From assembly GCA_031082225.1 (NCBI GenBank), contig JAVHLG010000012.1:242-64241 (forward strand): a stretch of 64,000 bases of DNA, given 5' to 3'. This DNA comes from Desulfovibrionaceae bacterium. Lineage in GTDB: Bacteria; Desulfobacterota; Desulfovibrionia; Desulfovibrionales; Desulfovibrionaceae. A program made the translations under genes and the position numbers. A model generated the notes under the pieces. The model did no database searches. It saw nothing but the letters and a program-made list of their open reading frames with translations, and was not told the DNA's origin. Positions 43,030-50,367 of this stretch are shown piece by piece. Numbering within the stretch: the first letter of the stretch is position 1; the number at the start of each line of letters is the position of its first letter.

Positions 43030-43389
43030 ATGGAAAAGATTCTGATCGTCGGCTGCCAGAAGGCCATGGGCGACGTGTGCATCGGGTGTTCGCGCTGTCT
43101 GGTGGCCTTCAACCGGCGGCTGGGGCTGTTTTCGGGGTACAAGGAGGCCGAGGTCATCGGCCTTCTGAGCTGCGGCGGCTGTCCCGGGGCGGTGATCGTC
43201 ACCCGCCTGGCCCAGGTCAAGCTGTGGAACGCCCCCATGGGCGAAAAGCCCACGGTGGTGCATATTGCGCCCTGTATCGGCGACCACTGTCCCTACGCGG
43301 ACGACATCATGACCAAAATCCAGGTCAAAAGCGGCATTCCCGTGGTCCTGGGCGCGCATCCCTTCGCCCCGGCGGACATCTTCCGGTAG
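43030..43389 (+). CDS. CGGC-domain metal-binding protein
   Basis: A 119-residue protein of the CGGC family: the name-giving motif is present in LLSCGGCPGAVIVTRLAQV near residue 48, with more cysteines at C-QKAMGDVC-IGCSRC near the N-terminus and PCIGDHCPYAD near residue 81. The spacing suggests two or more metal or Fe-S sites. The function of the family is not established; members occur in anaerobes near redox and metal genes. GGAGG lies seven bases before the ATG. The MBL hydrolase starts 11 bases downstream, so they form a unit. Confidence 0.85.
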   Translation: MEKILIVGCQKAMGDVCIGCSRCLVAFNRRLGLFSGYKEAEVIGLLSCGGCPGAVIVTRLAQVKLWNAPMGEKPTVVHIAPCIGDHCPYADDIMTKIQVKSGIPVVLGAHPFAPADIFR

Positions 43390-43400
43390 CCTGCGCCGCC

Positions 43401-44282
43401 ATGACCGCGACACCCATCCTTCACGACCGCCTGCCCGAACACGCTACGGGCCTGTGTCTCGCTGTTTTGGCGGACAACGCGGCCCGGCCCGGTTTTTGCG
43501 CCGAACACGGCCTGAGCCTGGGCATCGTGCTGCCGGACGGCGGCCTGTGGCTGTGGGACACCGGCCAGGGCGGGCTGTTCCTTGAAAACGCCAGGCGGCT
43601 GGGGCTTTCGCCGGAGACGGCCAGGGGCGTGGCCTTGAGCCACGGGCACTACGATCATGCCGGGGGGCTGGAACACCTGCTGCGCCGCCCCGGCTTCAAA
43701 GGCGAAATCGTGGCCCATCCGGCCTTCGCCATTCCGCATTACCGGCGGGCCGCCTCGGCGTTCGCCTGCGACATCGGCTGCCGCTGCCCGGGGCGTCTCC
43801 TGAAGGGCCGCCTGCGCCTGGTCCACGCCCCGACCCGGATCGATTCCGGCCTGCACCTCCTCACGGCCATCCCGCGCCAGCGCGGCAACAGGCAGGCCAC
43901 GGACGGCATGTTCCTGGACGCAGGCGGCCAATGGCCGGACATCATCCCGGACGACGCCTGCCTGGTCCACAGGCAGGGCGACACCCTCACGGTCATCCTC
44001 GGATGCTGCCACAGCGGCGTCGCCAACACCCTGGACGCGGTGCGCGACCATTTCGGGAATGGCGTGATCGGCCTGGTCCTGGGCGGCCTGCATCTGGCCG
44101 GGGAGACGCACGAGACGATCCGCGAGGCCATCGCCGCCCTCGTCCGGCACGGGGTGCAAAGCGTGGGCCCCGGGCACTGCACCGGGGAAACGGCCACGGC
44201 CCTTTTGCGCGGACATTTTCCCGGCCCGGTCATCCCCCTGGCCGCCGGGATGGTCATTGAACCCGGAGGAAACGCCCCATGA
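43401..44282 (+). CDS. metallo-beta-lactamase-fold hydrolase
   Basis: A 293-residue protein with the MBL motif SHGHYDHAGG near residue 80, further metal-ligand candidates ILGCCHSGVANT (near 197) and the C-terminal GPGHCTGE (near 254), and HL in GGLHLAGE (near 220). The layout fits the family that includes the methanogen dihydropterin-aminobenzene-phosphate synthase-like proteins. A Cys-rich patch (FACDIGCRCPGRLL) is unusual. It should be a cytosolic di-metal hydrolase or redox enzyme; the substrate is unknown. The gene has no strong ribosome site and overlaps the next start (ATGA). Confidence 0.85.
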   Translation: MTATPILHDRLPEHATGLCLAVLADNAARPGFCAEHGLSLGIVLPDGGLWLWDTGQGGLFLENARRLGLSPETARGVALSHGHYDHAGGLEHLLRRPGFKGEIVAHPAFAIPHYRRAASAFACDIGCRCPGRLLKGRLRLVHAPTRIDSGLHLLTAIPRQRGNRQATDGMFLDAGGQWPDIIPDDACLVHRQGDTLTVILGCCHSGVANTLDAVRDHFGNGVIGLVLGGLHLAGETHETIREAIAALVRHGVQSVGPGHCTGETATALLRGHFPGPVIPLAAGMVIEPGGNAP

Positions 44283-44401
44283 CCAAGAGTGGACGCGGCA
44301 GAGGCCGGGGGGGCGGCCGGGGCATGGGCGTCGGCTGCGGCGCCTGTCTGCGGGCCTGCCCCGCCGGGGCCGTCTCCCTCCTGCGCGATCCGCCCGCCTG
44401 A
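44279..44401 (+). CDS. 40-residue Gly/Arg-rich mini-ferredoxin with three cluster cysteines
   Basis: ATG at 44279 overlaps the MBL stop by four bases and has GGAGGA eight bases upstream. The 40-codon frame ends TGA at 44399. It begins with a Gly/Arg-rich arm (SGRGRGRGGGRGMG) and continues VGCGACLRACPAGAVSLL, the end of a bacterial 4Fe-4S ferredoxin motif. A complete motif is C-x2-C-x2-C-x3-C-P; here the first Cys is replaced by Gly, leaving C-x2-C-x3-C-P. A three-Cys site could hold a 3Fe-4S or site-differentiated cluster, or need a Cys from a partner such as the MBL protein. Strong coupling signals argue that it is translated. Confidence 0.65.
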   Translation: MTKSGRGRGRGGGRGMGVGCGACLRACPAGAVSLLRDPPA

Positions 44402-44670
44402 CGCCCCGGACCGGAGGGACCGCCCCGCCCTCCGGCCTTGCCAGGGGCCTTTCCCGCAAGCGCCTCCCCCGTCTCCCCGGCCGTCACCCCCTGTCCCGGG
44501 CCGCACCTCCCTCCCTCGGAACTCCCGCCGACGCGCCTCCCCTCACGCCCAAGGCCTCACGCCCAACGCCGCACACCCCGGCCTCTTTCTGAAAATCGTG
44601 ACGCCATCACGCATCCCATGCCGCTTTCCATCATCCGCCACGAGATCCTTCCTTTTATCCGTCAGGCGCT
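44402..44670. other. gap after the mini-ferredoxin, no gene seen
   Basis: GC-rich, C-rich plus strand without a convincing frame, hairpin terminator or repeat. It ends at the promoter of the metal ABC operon (44671). With that promoter and leader, 44402-44762 is free of genes. Confidence 0.5.
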
Positions 44671-44699
44671 TTGACAAAAAACTGCCCGTGTCGTAAATT
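44671..44699 (+). promoter_or_regulatory. strong promoter of the FecBCD-FmdE operon
   Basis: Consensus -35 TTGACA (44671-44676), 17-base spacer, -10 TAAATT (44694-44699). The 60 bases downstream are AT-rich and contain ATTGTATATCACTATCAC, which could be the site of a metal-dependent repressor. I cannot assign it to a known box. Confidence 0.75.
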
Positions 44700-44762
44700 G
44701 ATCGTGTTACTCAGATGCACATTGTATATCACTATCACCGACACATTCCCGAGGTATGCCCC

Positions 44763-45872
44763 ATGAAATGCGCCCCCCTTGCACCGGCTCTGGTCCTGGC
44801 CTGCCTGATCGGCCTTTTTTCCATCCCGGCGAGCGCCGCCGACACCCGCCCCGTCACCGACTCCCTGGGCCGCACCGTGCAGGTTCCGACCAAGGTCGAC
44901 CGGCTCATCTGCTCCGGCTCCGGCTGCCTGCGGCTTCTGACCTACCTCCAGGCCAAGGATATGGCCGTGGCCGTGGACGACATCGAGACCAGGCGCTCGG
45001 GCTTCGACGCCCGCCCCTACGCCCTGGCCAATCCCCAGTTCAAGACCATGCCGATTTTCGGCGAGTTTCGCGGCCACGACAACCCCGAGCTCATCGCGGC
45101 CTTGACCCCCGCCCCCCAGGTCATCCTCAAGACCTACGGCGCCATGGGCCACGATCCCCAGGCCCTGCAGGACAAGACCGGCCTCCCGGTGGTGGTCATG
45201 GACTACGGCGACCTGGGCAAGAACAAGGCCGCCCTCTACGCCGCCCTGCGCATGATGGGCGACATCACGGGCAAAAAGGACCGGGCCGAAGCGGTCATCG
45301 CCTTTTTCGACAAAACCGAGGCCGACCTCATGGGCAGGACAAAAGGCATCCCCGAGGCCGGGCGCAAGACCTGCTTCGTGGGCGGCATCGCCAAAAAGGG
45401 ACCGCACGGGCTTCTGTCCACGGAACCCAGTTACCAGCCCTTCGAGCTGGCCGGATGCCAAAACGTGGCCCGGGAGGCCGGGGAAAACCTGGACCACGCC
45501 GTGGTGGCCAAGGAAAAGCTTGTGGTCTGGAACCCGGAGTTTCTGTTTATTGACCTGGCCACGGCCCAGATGGGCGAAAGCGCCGGGGGCCTGTACGAAA
45601 TCAGGACCGACCCGGTCTACGACGGCCTGTCCGCCAAGGCCTCGGGCAAGGTTTACGGCCTTTTGCCCTACAACTGGTATTCCATCAATTTCGGCTCCAT
45701 CCTGGCCGACGCCTATTTCATCGGCAAGACCGTCAATCCGGACGCATTCGCCGATGTGGACCCGGCGGCCAAGGCCGACGAGATCTATACCTTCCTGGTG
45801 GGCAAGCCGGTCTTTTCCCAGATGACCGGGGCCTTCGGGAACATGGCCTTCAAACCCCTGCCCCTGAAGTAG
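44763..45872 (+). CDS. iron/metal-chelate ABC transporter substrate-binding protein
   Basis: A 369-residue protein with a signal peptide (ALVLACLIGLFSIPASAA, cleavage about residue 26). The mature start RPVTDSLGRTVQVPTKVDRL is the classic opening of FepB/BtuF-type class III binding proteins. A CSGSGC pair follows near residue 59 and could bind metal directly. LWNPEFLFIDLATAQM lies in the second lobe. Upstream GAGGT and the promoter at 44671 fit the ATG at 44763; an earlier ATG at 44715 would precede the signal peptide. It is followed by permease, ATPase and FmdE. The ligand may be a metal, metallophore or corrinoid; sequence alone does not decide. Confidence 0.87.
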   Translation: MKCAPLAPALVLACLIGLFSIPASAADTRPVTDSLGRTVQVPTKVDRLICSGSGCLRLLTYLQAKDMAVAVDDIETRRSGFDARPYALANPQFKTMPIFGEFRGHDNPELIAALTPAPQVILKTYGAMGHDPQALQDKTGLPVVVMDYGDLGKNKAALYAALRMMGDITGKKDRAEAVIAFFDKTEADLMGRTKGIPEAGRKTCFVGGIAKKGPHGLLSTEPSYQPFELAGCQNVAREAGENLDHAVVAKEKLVVWNPEFLFIDLATAQMGESAGGLYEIRTDPVYDGLSAKASGKVYGLLPYNWYSINFGSILADAYFIGKTVNPDAFADVDPAAKADEIYTFLVGKPVFSQMTGAFGNMAFKPLPLK

Positions 45873-45884
45873 CGGGGCGGGACC

Positions 45885-46955
45885 ATGCATTTCGGAGAGG
45901 GCCGGATTCCCGAGGCCTATCTGGCCCATGTGGGCCGCAAACGGCTCATCGTGTGTCTGTCCTGCGTGATCCTGGCCGTACTTTTCGTGGCCTCGGTGTC
46001 GCTTGGGCCGGTCAACGTGCCGCCCCTAGACGTCCTGGCGGCCTTTCTGGGCAAGGCGGCAAGCCCCCGGGACCAGATCATCGTCCTGTCCATCCGGCTG
46101 CCCCAGTCCCTGGCCGCCGCGCTTTCGGGCATGGCCCTGTCCGCGGCCGGGGCGGCCATGCAGTCCATCCTGCGCAACCCCCTGGGGTCGCCGTTCACCC
46201 TGGGCATCTCCCATGCGGCGGCCTTCGGCGCGGCCTTTTCGGTCATCATCCTGGGCAGCGGGCTGATGACCAGCAGCCAGGAGGGGGCGGTCACCATCCT
46301 CAATCCCTACCTGACCACGGGCATGGCCTTTGCCTTCTGTCTGGTGGCGGCGCTGATCGTGGTCGGCGTCTCCCGCCTGCGCGGGGCCAGCCCCGAGGTC
46401 ATGGTCTTAACCGGCGTGGCCCTGGGCGCGCTTTTCACGGCCGGGACCATGTTTTTGCAGTATTTCGCCGACGACCGGCAACTGGCGGCCATGGTTTTCT
46501 GGACCTTCGGGGACGTGGCCCGGGCCAAGTGGAACACCCTGGCCTTTATGGCCGTGGTGTCCTTGCCGGTGATCGGCTTTTTCTACCTGAACCGGCTGAA
46601 CTTAAACGCCATCGACGCCGGGGACGAGACCGCCCGGGGCCTCGGGGTGCGGGTCGAGCGGCTGCGCCTGGTGGGGATGCTCCTGGCCTCGCTCTTAACG
46701 GCCACGGTGGTGGCCTTTTTGGGGGTCATCGGCTTCGTGGGGCTGGTGTGTCCGCATCTGGCCCGGTGGGCCGTGGGCGACGACCACCGGTTTCTCCTGC
46801 CCCTGTCCTGCATTCTGGGCGCGGTGCTGCTGGTGGCCTCGGACACGGCGGCCCGGCTGGTCATCGCCCCGAGCGTTCTGCCGGTGTCGGTGCTCACGGC
46901 CTTTCTGGGAGCGCCCACCTTCATCGCCCTGCTTCTCGGGAGGCGGAAGAAATGA
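45885..46955 (+). CDS. FecCD/BtuC-family ABC permease
   Basis: A 356-residue protein with about nine hydrophobic helices and the FecCD blocks LPQSLAAALSGMALSAAGAA, MQSILRNPLGSPFTLGISHA (family NPL-x-P), GDETARGLGVRVERLRLVGM (coupling helices) and GVIGFVGLVCPHLARWAVGD. It forms the membrane dimer of a metal-chelate or corrinoid importer. It begins 12 bases after the binding-protein stop and overlaps the ATPase start (ATGA). Confidence 0.92.
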   Translation: MHFGEGRIPEAYLAHVGRKRLIVCLSCVILAVLFVASVSLGPVNVPPLDVLAAFLGKAASPRDQIIVLSIRLPQSLAAALSGMALSAAGAAMQSILRNPLGSPFTLGISHAAAFGAAFSVIILGSGLMTSSQEGAVTILNPYLTTGMAFAFCLVAALIVVGVSRLRGASPEVMVLTGVALGALFTAGTMFLQYFADDRQLAAMVFWTFGDVARAKWNTLAFMAVVSLPVIGFFYLNRLNLNAIDAGDETARGLGVRVERLRLVGMLLASLLTATVVAFLGVIGFVGLVCPHLARWAVGDDHRFLLPLSCILGAVLLVASDTAARLVIAPSVLPVSVLTAFLGAPTFIALLLGRRKK

Positions 46956-47707
46956 AACTCTGCGCCAGGGACTTGGATGTCGGCTACCGGGACCGTCTGG
47001 TGCTCTCCCAGGTGGCCTTCGAGCTTGAGCCAGGGGAGATCCTGGCCGTTTTGGGGCCAAACGGCGTGGGCAAGACCACGCTTTTACGAACCCTAAACGC
47101 CATGCTCCCGGCCCGGGGCGGCGCGGTCCTGGTGGAGGACGCGGACATTTTGCAGATGTCCGCCCGGCAGATCGCCCAGACCATGGGCTATGTGCCCCAA
47201 CGCTCCGAGGCCGGACGTCTCACGGCGTTTGACGCCATCCTGCTGGGGCGCGTGCCGCACCTGCATTTTGCCGTGCGCCAGGAGGATCTGCGGGTGGTGG
47301 ATGCGGCCATCCGCCGCCTGGGGCTTGAGGAACTGGCCCTGCGCAACCTGGACCGCATGAGCGGCGGCGAGCTCCAGAAGGTGTGCATCGCCCGGGCCCT
47401 GGTGCAGGAGCCCTCGGTGCTGCTTTTAGACGAACCCACCAGCAGCCTGGATCTCAAAAACCAGATGGAGATTTTAAATCTCGTGCGCGAGGTGGCCCAA
47501 GGCCACGGGGTGGGCGTGGTCATGACCATGCACGACCTGTCGGCGGCGCTGCGCTTCGCGAATCGGTTCCTGTTTCTGAAAAAAGGCCGGGTATTGTCCG
47601 TGTGCGACCGGGAGGGCCTGTCGTCCGAGGTCATCGGCGAGGTCTACGGCGTGCCCGTGTGCATTGAATGGATCAGGGGATGTCCGGTGGTCATCCCGGA
47701 AAACTGA
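46952..47707 (+). CDS. FecE/BtuD-type ABC transporter ATPase
   Basis: A 251-residue ATPase: Walker A GPNGVGKTT, Q-loop VPQRSEAGRLTAFDAILLGR, signature MSGGELQKV, Walker B VLLLDEPTSSLD, switch His in TMHDLSAAL. It completes the importer with the permease, whose stop it overlaps by four bases. GGGAGG lies upstream. The FmdE gene follows after 28 bases. Confidence 0.93.
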   Translation: MKLCARDLDVGYRDRLVLSQVAFELEPGEILAVLGPNGVGKTTLLRTLNAMLPARGGAVLVEDADILQMSARQIAQTMGYVPQRSEAGRLTAFDAILLGRVPHLHFAVRQEDLRVVDAAIRRLGLEELALRNLDRMSGGELQKVCIARALVQEPSVLLLDEPTSSLDLKNQMEILNLVREVAQGHGVGVVMTMHDLSAALRFANRFLFLKKGRVLSVCDREGLSSEVIGEVYGVPVCIEWIRGCPVVIPEN

Positions 47708-47735
47708 CGCGCTGCGGCGCGGGAGGATACAGATC

Positions 47736-48344
47736 ATGGGCTGCACGCTTTCCAAGGAGCAACTGAATGCCGCCGTGGCCTTCCACGGCCATGAATGCCC
47801 GGGCCTGACCATCGGGCTGCGGGCCGCGGAACTGTGCCTGCGCGAGTTCGGGCACAACGACCAAACCCCCCTTTTGGCCGTGGTGGAGACCGACATGTGC
47901 GGCGTGGACGCCATCCAGGCGCTTACGGGCTGCACCTACGGCAAGGGCAACCTCATCCACCGCGACCTGGGCAAGATGGCCTTTTCCTTCTACCGCAAGA
48001 CGGACGGTTCAAGCTTCCGGGCCGTGCTGCGTCCGGAGTCCCATGGCGAGGCCGGGAATCTGGCCCGCTCGCTCATGAAGACGGTGTTTTCCGGTCAGGC
48101 CACCGAGGAGCAAAAACGGCTCTCCGCCGAGATGCGGGAGAAATACCGCCAGCACCTGCTGTCGCTTGACCTGGCCGAGGTCTTCACCATCGGCGACGCG
48201 CCGCCCATGCCGCGCGGGGCGTCCATCCTGGACAGCCTGGAATGCGAACACTGCGGCGAATCGACCATGGAGTCGCGCACCCGGCGCTTTGGCGGCAAGA
48301 CCCTGTGCATCCCCTGCTTTGCGGCCGTGGAGCAGAAGATTTAG
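47736..48344 (+). CDS. FmdE family protein with C-terminal zinc ribbon
   Basis: A 202-residue protein. The FmdE domain (about 5-145) has the characteristic FHGHECPGLTIGLRAAELCL opening and CGVDAIQALTGCTYGKGNLI block, with conserved His, Cys and Cys as likely metal ligands. A C-terminal four-Cys ribbon (CEHCGE near residue 169, CIPC near 191) resembles the DksA/TraR zinc finger. FmdE was named for co-purification/operon linkage with molybdenum formylmethanofuran dehydrogenase in methanogens; its role in bacteria is not known. GGGAGG precedes the ATG. Operon linkage with an ABC importer suggests a role in handling the imported metal or cofactor. Confidence 0.9.
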   Translation: MGCTLSKEQLNAAVAFHGHECPGLTIGLRAAELCLREFGHNDQTPLLAVVETDMCGVDAIQALTGCTYGKGNLIHRDLGKMAFSFYRKTDGSSFRAVLRPESHGEAGNLARSLMKTVFSGQATEEQKRLSAEMREKYRQHLLSLDLAEVFTIGDAPPMPRGASILDSLECEHCGESTMESRTRRFGGKTLCIPCFAAVEQKI

Positions 48345-48402
48345 CCGACTGAGTAACCCATTTATGCCAGGACGCACTTGACAAATAGGCCGCTCAATAA
48401 AC

Positions 48403-48801
48403 ATGAATCATATTTTTCAATTATTTCCAAATCGAAACAACGTCTTTGCGACTCAACTTAACAACACAAGGCAGTTCGCCATGATCTCAATGAGTGATGA
48501 TGAATTTGATCATTTTTTGGAATTGCTGAATGCGCTTGAGGGATATTCTGGCGCATGGAACCAAACCACCGCAAAAAAAGAACACATTGATCAATTCGAC
48601 GAAAAAATTAACCAAGGCGACATCTATTACAAACGCCAATACGGAAATTCTAATAGCCAAGTATATAAATTATCGCATCAATCAATGGAAAAAATTCTTA
48701 TAATACTATTTCATGGTTCTTTACAGCTTCGACAGGTTGGCGAACATTTTTTCAAAATAGAGCAAAAAAAAACCTTGTCTCTTTTCAAAAACAAACTCTG
48801 A
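48403..48801 (+). CDS. AT-rich orphan protein, 132 aa
   Basis: The frame encodes a polar protein rich in Asn, Gln, Lys, Phe and Ile (MNHIFQLFPNRNNVFATQL; SDDEFDHFLELLNALEGYSG; MEKILIILFHGSLQLRQVGE). Base composition is about 35-40% GC by eye, against about two thirds in the neighbours, and codon use is completely different (AAA, ATT, TTT, AAT). The AT-rich block runs from about 48345 to 48815. No ribosome site fits 48403; ATG at 48481 has AAGG nine bases upstream and would give 106 residues. TTGACA lies at 48378. I do not recognise it. Composition points to horizontal transfer. Confidence 0.65.
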   Translation: MNHIFQLFPNRNNVFATQLNNTRQFAMISMSDDEFDHFLELLNALEGYSGAWNQTTAKKEHIDQFDEKINQGDIYYKRQYGNSNSQVYKLSHQSMEKILIILFHGSLQLRQVGEHFFKIEQKKTLSLFKNKL

Positions 48802-48830
48802 GGACTTAGCTTCGTTCATATTCCCACGCC

Positions 48831-48859
48831 TTGCCCGCCAGCCTGAAAGCGTCTATCCT
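48831..48859 (+). promoter_or_regulatory. candidate promoter of the cheW-like gene
   Basis: TTGCCC (48831-48836), 17-base spacer, TATCCT (48854-48859), 41 bases before the start codon. Confidence 0.5.
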
Positions 48860-48900
48860 TTCCAAGGGCCGTACCCTCCACGCCCCGAAAGGAACCCTGC

Positions 48901-49377
48901 ATGGCCGCGTCCGCCGAAAAGAAACAATACCTGACCTTCGCCCTGGGCGAGGAGCTCTTCGCCCTGGAGTCCTCCCTGGTCCTGGAGGTCCTGGAGGTTC
49001 CGGCCATCACCCGCATCCCCCGCGTCCCGGACCACCTGCTCGGGGTCATCAACCTGCGCGGCAACGCCGCCTCCATCGTGGACCTGCGCCGCAAGTTCGG
49101 CATGTCCCCCACGCAATGCACCCGCGATACCTGCGTCATCGTGGTGGAGCGGGATTTCGAGGGCGAACGCCAGCCCGTGGGCCTTCTGGCCGACTCGGTG
49201 CGCGAGGTGCTGGAGATTTCCCCGGACAGCGTGCTGGACCCGCCGGACATGGGCCTGTCCGTGGACGCCAGGTATCTGTGCGGCGTGGCCCGGCAGGGCG
49301 ACGACTTCGTGCTCCTGCTCGACGCCGACCGCCTGCTCTGCCTGGCGGAACTGGCCGCCCGGGACAACGCGCAGTAA
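48901..49377 (+). CDS. cheW: CheW-domain chemotaxis coupling protein
   Basis: A 158-residue single-domain protein. YLTFALGEELFALESSLVLE, VPAITRIPRVPDHLLGVINL and RGNAASIVDLRRKFGM are the standard CheW strands. VDARYLCGVARQGDDFVLLL is the C-terminal block. CheW couples methyl-accepting receptors to the CheA kinase. No other che gene is adjacent, so this is an isolated coupling protein, as often seen in organisms with many receptors. AAAGGAA precedes the ATG. Confidence 0.92.
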   Translation: MAASAEKKQYLTFALGEELFALESSLVLEVLEVPAITRIPRVPDHLLGVINLRGNAASIVDLRRKFGMSPTQCTRDTCVIVVERDFEGERQPVGLLADSVREVLEISPDSVLDPPDMGLSVDARYLCGVARQGDDFVLLLDADRLLCLAELAARDNAQ

Positions 49378-49606
49378 GGCCGCGTCCGCCGCATCCCGGC
49401 CTGCGTCTGCCGCAGCGGCCTGTGCACCCTTTTTTTTCTTCAATAAATACCGGCATGTCCTTTCTGGGACAAGGCCGGAGGCGGCCGCATATTCCCGCCC
49501 GCAAAGATTCTTGTTGCGCTTTCCCAAAAAAAACGTACGTTCACCCGGCTATCCGTCCGGGCGGTTCGCCGCGCCGGGCAACATACAGTAGAAGGAGCAT
49601 TTCTTT

Positions 49607-49810
49607 ATGTCCCAGGAAGGAACGGTCAAGTGGTTCAACGAGAAGAAGGGTTTCGGATTCATCGAGCAAAACGGCGGGGATGACGTGTTCGTGCATTTCT
49701 CGGCTATTTCCGGCAATGGCTTCAAGACGCTGCACGAAGGCGACCGGGTCAGCTTCGAGGTCGTCTCCGGCGACAAAGGGGTCAAGGCGGCCAACGTGAC
49801 CGTGCTGTAA
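49607..49810 (+). CDS. cold-shock domain protein (CspA family)
   Basis: A 67-residue protein made of one cold-shock domain: [17 protein letters not shown] (RNP1 within KGFGFI) and [10 protein letters not shown] (RNP2). It binds single-stranded nucleic acid and acts as an RNA chaperone. AGAAGGAGC precedes the ATG. The 229-base upstream gap carries T- and A-rich patches (around 49428-49445 and 49525-49532) and may include a long cold-responsive leader. An efficient terminator follows at 49835. Confidence 0.95.
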   Translation: MSQEGTVKWFNEKKGFGFIEQNGGDDVFVHFSAISGNGFKTLHEGDRVSFEVVSGDKGVKAANVTVL

Positions 49811-49834
49811 CTGATCCCGTCCCCTACGCTTTTC

Positions 49835-49864
49835 AAAGCCCCTGCCGCGCGGGGGCTTTTTTTA
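49835..49864 (+). terminator. rho-independent terminator of the cold-shock gene
   Basis: AAAGCCCC-9-GGGGCTTT stem followed by TTTTT, 24 bases after the stop codon. Confidence 0.88.
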
Positions 49865-49980
49865 TTGCCGCGCCCCCCATGCCCCGCCTGGAGGGCTCCC
49901 TGCCTCTCCCCGGCCACGGCGGGCGGAGAGGCCGCCGCCCCTGGCGCGCAAGGATTGTCTTTTTTCCCCCGCGGCAGGCC

Positions 49981-50286
49981 TTAACCGCCGCACACCACCT
50001 GGTGGTGGGTGACGAAAAGGTCCGGATCGAGATCATAGGCCGCATCGTCGCCGTGCAGCCAGGCCCGGTCCATGTCGTCCCCGGCGAAGGCCCGGATGGC
50101 CTCGAAGGATTCCCAGTACGAGATCATCACGAAGTGGCTCACGCCCCCCCTGTCCCGGCGCAGGACCGTGACCCCTGCGCTGCCCGGGGTCTTGTCCACC
50201 TCGGCCACGCCCGTGGCCCGCAGGTGGGTCTCGAAGGCGTCGGCCTTGTCCCTGGGGGTGCGGCAGGTCCAGACCCTGGCGATCAT
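49981..50286 (-). CDS. antibiotic biosynthesis monooxygenase (ABM)-fold protein
   Basis: A 101-residue single-domain alpha/beta-barrel protein. MIARVWTCRTPRDKADAFE, PGSAGVTVLRRDRGGVSHFV and MISYWESFEAIRAFAGDD match the ABM / dimeric alpha-beta barrel pattern (short strand, helix, VTVLRR strand, W-x-S strand). Family members include quinol monooxygenases and haem-degrading enzymes, but many small copies have no known activity. GGAGACGCC precedes the ATG. It lies downstream of the kinase gene on the same strand across an 81-base gap. Confidence 0.8.
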   Translation of the reverse strand: MIARVWTCRTPRDKADAFETHLRATGVAEVDKTPGSAGVTVLRRDRGGVSHFVMISYWESFEAIRAFAGDDMDRAWLHGDDAAYDLDPDLFVTHHQVVCGG

Positions 50287-50367
50287 GGCGTCTCCATGGC
50301 ATAAGGTGTCGGCGGTGTCGGGGCGACGGCAGTCCGCCTCGGGGTCCGGCCAGGGGTCACAGGCGGA

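Noticed and set aside
48345-48815. Insertion sequence or prophage remnant around the AT-rich gene
   Set aside because: No transposase, integrase, terminal inverted repeats or target duplications could be seen, so only a foreign gene is claimed.
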